Origin: Deltaproteobacteria bacterium RIFCSPLOWO2_12_FULL_60_19
Lineage (GTDB): Bacteria > Desulfobacterota > Binatia > UBA9968
Assembly (NCBI GenBank): GCA_001798595.1
Contig: MGSS01000059.1
Coordinates: 11,373-46,192 of the forward strand
DNA: 34,820 nucleotides
Direction: 5' to 3'
Within the stretch, counting starts at the first letter, position 1. Each line of letters starts with the position of its first letter. A program made the translations under genes and the position numbers. Below the pieces are notes generated by a model, which saw only the letters and a program-made list of their open reading frames with translations, had not been told where the DNA came from and made no database searches. Of this stretch, positions 1 to 7,197 are shown piece after piece.

Positions 1-46
1 ATTCGCGCACAACCGGCGAGTCTTCGACGATCAGAACCTTAATCAT
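1..46 (-). CDS. cheB: Response regulator N-terminus, probably CheB (truncated by window edge)
   Basis: Only the first 15 codons are visible. They read MIKVLIVEDSPVVRE, the beta1-alpha1 start of a receiver domain with the acidic pair E8-D9. A Shine-Dalgarno-like GGTGG lies a few bases upstream, and the ATG follows the receiver-HPt gene by 18 bases. CheB methylesterases beside CheR and hybrid CheA often begin with a peptide of this kind. The cluster already holds CheR, CheA, two CheW and two receptors, so CheB is the missing member. The methylesterase domain is outside the window, and a plain CheY-like regulator cannot be excluded. Confidence 0.6.
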   Translation of the reverse strand, partial: MIKVLIVEDSPVVRE

Positions 47-64
47 TATAGGTCCACCTACGGC

Positions 65-814
65 CTAAATTAGTCTTCCGAGTTTAGCCACTGTCTCTTG
101 GAGCGCGCCAAACAGCTCGGGGGCCGGGTTAACATCCTTGCGTTTCCATGCGGCAAAGAGGCTCTCCAAGGATTCGCAGATCGTTGCGATCTCCGCCTGT
201 TTGACTGCTCGCGCGGCGCCCTTCAGAGTGTGCACTTCACGAAAAAGCGCATCGAGAATTTCCTGCTGTTTTTCAGTGCCGGCAATCTTTTTCAACTCAA
301 GGAGGCCGGAAGAGATGCAGCTCACATGCTCTGCAGCCTCGACCTTGAACGTTCCAAGGAGTCTTTTAACAAACTCGTCGTCTTTTTGAGCCGCGAGAAC
401 CGTTACTCCTACGCTGTCTACAGGCACTTTCCCAGGTAGACGGCGACTCTTTCTTGTTGCCAGCTCCCGGAGGGTTTGGACGATCAGCTCCACCGGGGCA
501 GGTTTTCTGAGATATTTGTCGGCGCCTGCGCCTATCGCCAGTTTTTCGTCTGCTGGTGAAGTGTAGGTTGCAGTGTAAAAAATGATGGGGATTCTTTTGA
601 ATTTTTTGCTTCTTTTGACTTTAGAGCAGAGACGATAGCCATCCATTCCTGGCATAAGAATATCTGAGATGATCGCGTCAATTTTTTCCCGTTTTAACTG
701 TTTAAGTGCCGCCAGGCCGTTCTCTGCTTCTATAGTAGTATATCCTTCTGCTTCCAACTGCGCCCTCAGCAGTTTACGATTGACCTGACTATCATCAACG
801 ATGAGTACGGTCAT
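65..814 (-). CDS. Receiver-HPt two-domain phosphorelay protein
   Basis: A soluble 249-residue protein. Residues 1-120 form a receiver: acidic pair D7-D8, phosphoacceptor D51 in SDILMPGMDG, T81 and K104. Residues 140-249 form a histidine phosphotransfer domain with HTLKGAARA around H195. The reading frame is open further upstream, but the start at MTVLIVDDSQ is preferred: it lies one base after the stop of the upstream receiver gene and has an AGAAGGG ribosome site. By eye the HPt is about 53% identical, without gaps, to residues 1-108 of CheA encoded at 7198-9450, so it looks like a copy of CheA P1. There is no kinase or output domain. A role as phosphate shuttle between the hybrid kinase or CheA and receivers of this cluster is inferred. 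Confidence 0.85.
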   Translation of the reverse strand: MTVLIVDDSQVNRKLLRAQLEAEGYTTIEAENGLAALKQLKREKIDAIISDILMPGMDGYRLCSKVKRSKKFKRIPIIFYTATYTSPADEKLAIGAGADKYLRKPAPVELIVQTLRELATRKSRRLPGKVPVDSVGVTVLAAQKDDEFVKRLLGTFKVEAAEHVSCISSGLLELKKIAGTEKQQEILDALFREVHTLKGAARAVKQAEIATICESLESLFAAWKRKDVNPAPELFGALQETVAKLGRLI

Positions 815-815
815 T

Positions 816-1208
816 TCACTGACCCTTCTGGACTTTTCCACCCCGCAAAAACCCCGCGACCTGACTCGGCAATTTGCGCGTATCAATGGGTTTGGCTATG
901 TACCCGTCGCAGCCGGCATTGAGCGCCTTTTCTTCGTCTCCTTTCATGGCGTAGGCGGTGAGGGCCAGAATAACTATCCCTCGTGTCTCCCCGTTTGCCT
1001 TCAGCCTCCGCGTTAGCTCCAGACCGTCCATTTCGGGCAGTTGAATGTCCATCAGGATAAGGCGGGGAGGAAAGGTCTTCAGTACCTCCAGCGCCTCTTC
1101 GGCGTTGGTGGCCGTCTTGACATCATACCCTTCACCCGCCAGGAGGACACGTACCAGCTTCAGGTTCATCGGGTTGTCGTCCACAATTAGAATCGGCTCA
1201 CCGGCCAT
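816..1208 (-). CDS. Single-domain response regulator, DivK/CheY-like
   Basis: A 130-residue stand-alone receiver. It shows the acidic pair D10-D11, phosphoacceptor D54 in LILMDIQLPEMDG, switch threonine T84 in LALTAYAMKGD and lysine K106 in IAKPID. The LTAYAMKGDEEKALNAGCDGY stretch is typical of DivK-like receivers and of receivers attached to hybrid kinases, less so of classical flagellar CheY. No DNA-binding or enzymatic output is present. It lies between the giant hybrid kinase and the receiver-HPt gene, one base from the latter, so the three are likely co-transcribed. It could relay phosphate from the hybrid kinase or CheA, or bind a protein target when phosphorylated; the partner is not known. 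Confidence 0.9.
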   Translation of the reverse strand: MAGEPILIVDDNPMNLKLVRVLLAGEGYDVKTATNAEEALEVLKTFPPRLILMDIQLPEMDGLELTRRLKANGETRGIVILALTAYAMKGDEEKALNAGCDGYIAKPIDTRKLPSQVAGFLRGGKVQKGQ

Positions 1209-1263
1209 AGCAACACTCCAGTCAGTACTTCTCAGTTGTTGGTTTTTATTTAAACTCGAAACT

Positions 1264-4200
1264 CTACTCTCTTGTCTTTGCTGCTGCTTTGCGGGCCGGT
1301 TTTTTAAACTGCGCCTTTTTTTCCGCAGGAATCCTCTCGGCCGGCCTTTCGCCTATGTGAATTCGCAACTCTTCGAGTAGCTGGGCCGCCCCGCTTGGTC
1401 CCTTTTGAACTATAGCTTGCACGGATGCCTGGAGCCGGACGCGGTCATCCCGTGTCAGATCCTTGACAGTCCAGACAATTACCGGCGTTCGGTAGGCACC
1501 GCTCGTCCGGTGGAAGCTCTCTAGAAATTGGAAGCCATCCATGTCCGGCATCAAGAGGTCGAGGATGATGGCCGCAGGCGGTTGTTTCGCCACCGATTTG
1601 AGCGCGGCTCTGGCATCGGTCTCGCAGACAGGAACATATCCGGCGTCGCGTAAGACGCTCTCCGCAAGCTTAAGGGAATGGGGATCATCGTCTATGCAAA
1701 GGACTTTTCTGGATCGATCCCGGACGACCCCCGCTCTCTTGATGGCGGCCAGGAGATCCTCTTTCGCGATGGGCTTTATCAGGAAATCTTGGATCCGGTA
1801 GCCGACCGCGCCTGTTTTATCGGCCACAACCGTAACCACGATGGTGGGAGTTTCCCGGTTCAAGCTGTCTTCCCGGACCTTGCGGAGCAGGTCCCAACCG
1901 TTCATGTCCGGAAGAATGACGTCGAGGGTGATGCCGTCAAAGGCTCGCTCTCGGCAAAGGGCTAACGCCTCCGTCCCGCTACCGGCGATCTCTACGTTGT
2001 AACCGGCGCCGGCAAGAATCTCGGAAAGGCAGGATTGGTCCTTGGCATCGTCCTCGACGACCAGGATGGTAGGTGCATTCGGTCTGGTGACGGGAACCGG
2101 CTTGCGGAGTGTACCTTCCGCAGCGCGAGAGGGAGACTCCGAGTAGCGGGGCAGGACGGCAAAGAAGGTGCTCCCTTTACCCAAGGTGCTGTTCGCGCCG
2201 ACCCTGCCCCCCTGGGCCTCAACGATCTTCTTGGTCAGAGCAAGGCCCAGCCCTGTTCCCGGGTACTTCTTAGCCAGGGTGGCGTCCAGTTGCTGGAATT
2301 CGACAAAGAGCCTTCCCCTATCTTCGGGCTTGATCCCGATGCCAGTATCCTCTACCTCGAGCCGGAAATCCTTAAGACCTTCCGGCGCCGCCCGTACCGT
2401 TATCCGTCCTTCATCGTTGGTGAACTTGATGGCGTTGGAGAGGTAATTGTAGAGCACCTGCTTGAGCTTAGCTGGGTCGAGCACCACGGAGTTGACCCCG
2501 GGATCGATGGAAGTCTCGACCTTGAGCCGCTTTTTCGCCGCCATAGTGCGGACGATATCGCAGGTCTCTCCAACGAGCTTGGTGAGTTCCACGGCCTCGG
2601 GCTGGAGCTCCATCCTTCCGGCCTCCACCTTGGCCAGGTCCAGCACGTCGTTGATGAGCTGGAGGAGGTGTTTGGCGCTGGTGAGGATATCGCCGAGGTA
2701 CTCCTTGTGCTGATCCGAGACCGGCCCCAGCCTGCCGTCGTGCATCATCTCGGTAAATCCAATAATGCCATTGAGCGGCGTTCTCAGCTCGTGGGACATA
2801 TTGGCTAAAAATTCGCTCTTCATCCGGTTCGCCTCTTGGAGCGATTGCTCGAAGCGCTTGCGCTCAGTCACGTCGCGCGCGGCGGCGAACACGCCCTGGA
2901 GCTTGCCGTCCCGGTCATTGAAGGTTGTGGCGTTGTAGGAGACCACCGTAAGGCTTCCGTTCTTGTTGCGGGCCGTGAGTTCGTAATCCGTAACTTTTTC
3001 CTCGCGCAGCACTACGCGGATGCCTTCCTCGGCGCGCTGCGGATCGGTGAAATAGTTTTTGAACGGTGACCCGATTAGCTCTTCGCGGGTGAAGCCGGTC
3101 AGGGACTGCATCTGCTGGTTCACGTCAGTGATGATACCGAGCGGATCTGTGGTCATCAAGGCATCGATGTTCGATTCGATCAGCGAGCGGGTGTAGAACT
3201 GCTGGTCGCGGAACTGGACTTCGAGCTCTTTCTGCGCCGTGATGTCGCGCGCAGCGGCCAGGATGCCCAGCAGCTTTCCGGAAGCATCGCTGAAAACGCC
3301 GGCGTTGAACGACACGGCGATGCGCCGTCCCAGGCGCGTGATCAGGGTCAGCTCGTACGCGAGAACTCGGTTTTCGGTTAGGGTTTGTTGCACTCCTGCG
3401 CTCGCGCGCTCCGGCTCCGTGAAGTAATCCTTGAACCGCGAATTGATGAGATGCTTGCGCGAATAGCCGGTCAGCCGCGTCGCCTCCTCGTTCACGTCGG
3501 TGATGACGCCGTCGGGAGCGATGGCGAACAGGGCGTCCGCTGAGGCCTCGATGAGCGAGCGATTGTAGGCCTGCTGCTCGGCCAACTGGTTCTGCAGCCG
3601 GGCCTGCTCGGAAATATCCCGCGCAGAGGCGAAGATTCCTTGCATGGTGCCATCCGGAGCGCGAAAGACCGAGGCATTGAAAGAGACGGTCGCTTTGCGG
3701 CCGGTCTTGGTTTTGAGGGTGAGCTGGTAGTTCGTGACCACCCCTTCGGCCAGGGTGCGTTTCACGCCGAGGTCAGCTTGATCCGGCTCGGTGAAGTACT
3801 GTTTGAACGTTTTTCCGATCAGCTCCTCACGGGAATAGTCGGTCATGCGGCACATCTGCTCGTTGACGTCGGTGATGAACCCGTCCGGATCGACTGTGAT
3901 CAAACCGTCCACGGAAGATTCAATCAGGCCGCGCAGGTAGTTCTGCTGTTCGCGGAGCTGCTCCTCGAGGCGCACGCGGTCGGTGATGTCGCGGGCGCTG
4001 GCGAAGATGCCGCGCACGTCGCCGCTCGGGTCTTTGAAGACCGAGGCGTTAAACGAAACCTGGAGATGTCGGCGCAAGCGCGAGACCAGGGTGAGCGCGT
4101 ACTCGGTCACAACGCCTTTTTCGAAAGTTTCCTGAACACCGGCTTTGGCGCGGTCCGGCTCGGTAAAGTAGTCGGCGAACGGTGTGCCTATGAGCTCCGC

Positions 4201-7065
4201 GCGCGCATAGCCGGTCATCTGACACATACGGTCGTTGACATCAGTGATAGTGCCAGAGGGGTCCACGGTAATGAGCCCGTCGACCGACGATTCGATCAGA
4301 CCTCGGTTATACGCCTGTTGTTCGCGCAACTGCTGTTCCAGTTTCTTCTGCTCCGTGATGTCCCGTGCGGCGGCGAACACCCCCTGGAGCTTCCCGCTGG
4401 CGTCGTTAAACGTGACCGCGTTGTAGGAGACGACGGTCTCGTGCCCGGTTTTACTGCGGGCGGTCAACTCGTAGTTGGTAACCTTGCCCTCCCGGACCAC
4501 TGTTTGGATGCCTTCCTCGGCCCGTCGCGGATCCGTGAAGAAATTCTTGAAAGGAGAGCCGATGAGATCTTCCCGGCTGTAACCTGTCAGTGCCGCCATT
4601 TGCTGGTTGACGTCCGTGATCGTTCCCACTAGGTTCGTAGTCATGAGCGCGTCGACGTTGGCCTCGATCAGGGAGCGCGTATAGAATTGCGACGCCTGGA
4701 GCTGTCCTTCGAGCTGTTTTTGCGCCGTGATGTCGCGGGCGGAGGCGAAGATGCCGCGTATATTGCCGCTAGGATCCTTAAAAACAGCCGCGTTAAACGA
4801 GACGGGAACTTGCCGGCCATCGGCCGCCTGCATGGTAAGCACGTAGTTGGTGACCGCGCCTTCTTTAAAGGTGAGCGTCACGCCTTCCTCGGCGCGGCCG
4901 CGCTCCGTGAAGTAGCCGGGGAACGAGGAGCCTATGAGCTGAGTGCGGGGCCTTCCAACCATGCGGCACATGGTCTCGTTGACGTCCGTGATGGTCATGG
5001 ACTCATCGACTGTGACCAGGCCGTCCACCGAGGCTTCAATCAAGCCCCGATTGTAAGCGCGTTCGTCAGCCAACTGCTTCTGCAGCCCCGCTTGCTCAGT
5101 GATATCGCGCGCGGAGGCGAAAATGCCGCGCACCTGCCCTGAAGGATCTTTGAAAATTGCCGCGTTGAATGACACGAGGCTTTCACGGCCGCCCTTGGTG
5201 CGCAGACTGAGCTCGTAATTGGACACCGCTCCTTTGTCCAGGGTCAGACGCACTCCCTCCGCAGCTCGCTTGGGGTCAGTAAAGTATTTGGAGAACGGTG
5301 TGCCGATAAGCTCTTCGCGCGGGTAACCGGACATGCGGCACATGGTTTCATTGACATCGGTAATGGTTATCATCGCGTTCACGGTGATCAGGCCGTCCAG
5401 AGAGGCCTCGATCAAGCCGCGATTGTAGGCCCGCTCGTCCGCTAGTTGTGACTGGAGCCGCGCCTGTTCCGTGATGTCGCGCGCCGAGGCGAAAATGCCG
5501 CGGATATTACCGGAGGGGTCCTTGAAGACCGAAGCGTTAAAGGAGACCTGGAGATGCTTGCCATCGCGCTTGGCCAGGCTCAGAACGTAGTCGGTGACGA
5601 TGCCCTTTTGAAACGTCTCATTGACTCCGGCGGTGGCGCGGTCTCCATCCGCGAAGTAGTCGGCAAACGGAGTGCCGATAAGCTCCTCTCGCGAGTAGCC
5701 CGACATGCGGCACATCTGCTCGTTGACGTCCGAGATCGCGCCCGAAGGGTCCACCGTGATCAGGCCGTCAACGGAAGCCTCGATCAACCCGCGGTTGTAG
5801 GCCTCGGACTCGCGCAGTTGTTGTTCAAGTTTCTTCTGCTCGGTGATGTCCCGCGCGGCGGCAAATACTCCCTGGAGTCTTCCCTTATCATCCCGGAAGG
5901 TGGACGCGTTGTACGAGACGACCGTCATGCGCCCATCTTTCGAAAGAGCCGTCAATTCATAGTTGGTGACCTTTCCTTCGCGGAGCACCCGGCGGATACC
6001 TTCTTCGGCTCGCGTCGGGTCCGTGAAGTAATTCTTGAAGGCCGAGCCGATCAGATACTCCCTCCCGTAGCCGGTAAGCACCGCCATCTGTTGATTGACG
6101 TCCGTGATGATCCCTACCGCATCCGTGGCCATCAGCGCGTCAATGTTCGATTCAATCAGCGAGCGGGTGTAGAGTTGCGTGGCCCTAAGCTCGTCTGTCA
6201 GACGGATTTCCTCCGAGATGTCTTTCGAAATGAGCAGAAAGCCGATCGCTTTGCCCGAGGAGTCGCGGCGGGGAGTCATGACCACGCGAGCGGTGAAGCG
6301 CTCGCTGTTTTTGCGGATTCTTTGGATAGTTCCTTCCCACTTGCCCTCCCGCAGCGCCGTCTGCATAATCTGGAGATGCTTGCCTGATTTTATGTCTTCA
6401 GGAACGTGGAGGATGGAAGAATTCGCCCGGCCTACGACCTCCGTCGGCTCATAACCGTACAACCGCCTGGCGCCTTCGTTCCACAGAAGAATTGCCCCAT
6501 TAAGGTCTTTGCCGATGATGGAATACTCGGTGGAGGACTCGAGAATATTGGTGATGAAGTCCAGCGCGCCCTGGGCGTCGCCGACAATGGCGCTGTCGAA
6601 AAGGTTGGCTCGTCGGAGATCCTCGGCAAAGCGCTGTTCGCTTGTAATATCTTTGGAGATCAGGAGGAAGCCGATGGCTTGGCCTGAGGAGTCGCGGCGA
6701 GGAGTCATGACCACGCGAGCGGTGAAGCGCTCGCCGTTTTTGCGGACCCGCTGGATCGTCCCTTCCCACTTGCCGTCGCGTAACGCAGCCCCCATGATCT
6801 CACGCGGCTTTCCGGCCTCCACGTCCTCCGGTGTATGGAGGATGGAAGAGTTGGCCTTGCCGACAACCTCTTCGGGGCCGTACCCATAGATGCGCCGGGC
6901 GCCCTCGTTCCAAAGAAGAATCTTTCCATCGATATCCTTGCCGATAATCGAGTACTCGGTGGAAGATTCCAGAACGTTTTGTAGGAAGGATAAGAGGTCG
7001 CCGACCTCCCGACCCACAAGCCGGCTTGTGGTTATAGTCGCGGACTCTATCTTGACATCGCTCAT
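1264..7065 (-). CDS. Giant soluble hybrid histidine kinase: 11 PAS, HisKA, HATPase, two receivers
   Basis: A 1933-residue protein with no membrane segment, so a cytoplasmic sensor. PAS1 (about 20-160) and PAS2 (about 163-299) form one related pair. PAS3-PAS11 are nine exact 124-residue units from residue 300 to 1415, each ending in an ARDITEQ-like linker helix. HisKA follows with phosphoacceptor H1425 in MSHELRTP. The ATPase domain has N-box N1540/N1544, DTGIGI from 1573 and GTGLGL from 1603. Receiver 1 has D1715 and receiver 2 has D1836 and K1888. The last 20 residues are Lys/Ala-rich. The ATG has a GGCGAGG ribosome site. Known PAS domains bind heme, flavin or small molecules or mediate dimerisation; no specific ligand can be read here. 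The adjacent DivK-like receiver and receiver-HPt protein are the obvious relay partners. Confidence 0.95.
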   Translation of the reverse strand: MSDVKIESATITTSRLVGREVGDLLSFLQNVLESSTEYSIIGKDIDGKILLWNEGARRIYGYGPEEVVGKANSSILHTPEDVEAGKPREIMGAALRDGKWEGTIQRVRKNGERFTARVVMTPRRDSSGQAIGFLLISKDITSEQRFAEDLRRANLFDSAIVGDAQGALDFITNILESSTEYSIIGKDLNGAILLWNEGARRLYGYEPTEVVGRANSSILHVPEDIKSGKHLQIMQTALREGKWEGTIQRIRKNSERFTARVVMTPRRDSSGKAIGFLLISKDISEEIRLTDELRATQLYTRSLIESNIDALMATDAVGIITDVNQQMAVLTGYGREYLIGSAFKNYFTDPTRAEEGIRRVLREGKVTNYELTALSKDGRMTVVSYNASTFRDDKGRLQGVFAAARDITEQKKLEQQLRESEAYNRGLIEASVDGLITVDPSGAISDVNEQMCRMSGYSREELIGTPFADYFADGDRATAGVNETFQKGIVTDYVLSLAKRDGKHLQVSFNASVFKDPSGNIRGIFASARDITEQARLQSQLADERAYNRGLIEASLDGLITVNAMITITDVNETMCRMSGYPREELIGTPFSKYFTDPKRAAEGVRLTLDKGAVSNYELSLRTKGGRESLVSFNAAIFKDPSGQVRGIFASARDITEQAGLQKQLADERAYNRGLIEASVDGLVTVDESMTITDVNETMCRMVGRPRTQLIGSSFPGYFTERGRAEEGVTLTFKEGAVTNYVLTMQAADGRQVPVSFNAAVFKDPSGNIRGIFASARDITAQKQLEGQLQASQFYTRSLIEANVDALMTTNLVGTITDVNQQMAALTGYSREDLIGSPFKNFFTDPRRAEEGIQTVVREGKVTNYELTARSKTGHETVVSYNAVTFNDASGKLQGVFAAARDITEQKKLEQQLREQQAYNRGLIESSVDGLITVDPSGTITDVNDRMCQMTGYARAELIGTPFADYFTEPDRAKAGVQETFEKGVVTEYALTLVSRLRRHLQVSFNASVFKDPSGDVRGIFASARDITDRVRLEEQLREQQNYLRGLIESSVDGLITVDPDGFITDVNEQMCRMTDYSREELIGKTFKQYFTEPDQADLGVKRTLAEGVVTNYQLTLKTKTGRKATVSFNASVFRAPDGTMQGIFASARDISEQARLQNQLAEQQAYNRSLIEASADALFAIAPDGVITDVNEEATRLTGYSRKHLINSRFKDYFTEPERASAGVQQTLTENRVLAYELTLITRLGRRIAVSFNAGVFSDASGKLLGILAAARDITAQKELEVQFRDQQFYTRSLIESNIDALMTTDPLGIITDVNQQMQSLTGFTREELIGSPFKNYFTDPQRAEEGIRVVLREEKVTDYELTARNKNGSLTVVSYNATTFNDRDGKLQGVFAAARDVTERKRFEQSLQEANRMKSEFLANMSHELRTPLNGIIGFTEMMHDGRLGPVSDQHKEYLGDILTSAKHLLQLINDVLDLAKVEAGRMELQPEAVELTKLVGETCDIVRTMAAKKRLKVETSIDPGVNSVVLDPAKLKQVLYNYLSNAIKFTNDEGRITVRAAPEGLKDFRLEVEDTGIGIKPEDRGRLFVEFQQLDATLAKKYPGTGLGLALTKKIVEAQGGRVGANSTLGKGSTFFAVLPRYSESPSRAAEGTLRKPVPVTRPNAPTILVVEDDAKDQSCLSEILAGAGYNVEIAGSGTEALALCRERAFDGITLDVILPDMNGWDLLRKVREDSLNRETPTIVVTVVADKTGAVGYRIQDFLIKPIAKEDLLAAIKRAGVVRDRSRKVLCIDDDPHSLKLAESVLRDAGYVPVCETDARAALKSVAKQPPAAIILDLLMPDMDGFQFLESFHRTSGAYRTPVIVWTVKDLTRDDRVRLQASVQAIVQKGPSGAAQLLEELRIHIGERPAERIPAEKKAQFKKPARKAAAKTRE
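2821..6168 (-). repeat. Nine tandem 372-bp PAS-coding repeats arranged in a four-unit super-repeat
   Basis: These units encode residues 300-1415 of the hybrid kinase, all exactly 124 codons. Units 1, 5 and 9 begin TRSLIE and carry DVNQQM. The other units mostly begin NRGLIE. Diagnostic residues pair unit 2 with 6 (FADYF, HLQVSFNASVFKDPSG), 3 with 7 and 4 with 8 (ITAQK then QFY). The array therefore reads as two copies of a four-PAS block (4681-6168 and 3193-4680, 1488 bp each) plus the first unit of a third (2821-3192). Confidence 0.9.
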
Positions 7066-7197
7066 AAAACCTCGCCTTCAAAAGTTCCAGCTCAAATCTC
7101 GCCCCCGATTACATGGTTTTCCTCAGACTTCTTAGTCGCGATAACTCTTTGGTTTCTTTCCTATTCTCTGATCCCCCAACCTCTGACGGCTGGACCG

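Noticed and set aside
2821-6168. Periodic repeats considered as CRISPR or as LOV photosensor domains
   Set aside because: The 372-base period encodes PAS folds in frame, so it is not CRISPR. The conserved Cys is in the MCRM helix and not in the NCRFLQ motif that binds flavin in LOV domains.
2035-6387. Plus-strand open frames opposite the giant kinase (257, 330 and 277 codons)
   Set aside because: They repeat with the 372-base PAS period and have no start signals or domains; they are mirror images of the PAS repeats.
7066-7197. Possible sigma54-like site (CTGGAACTTTTGAAG) upstream of the giant kinase
   Set aside because: The TGGAAC part is weak and there is no TTGCA-like element at the right distance, so it is not reported as a promoter.
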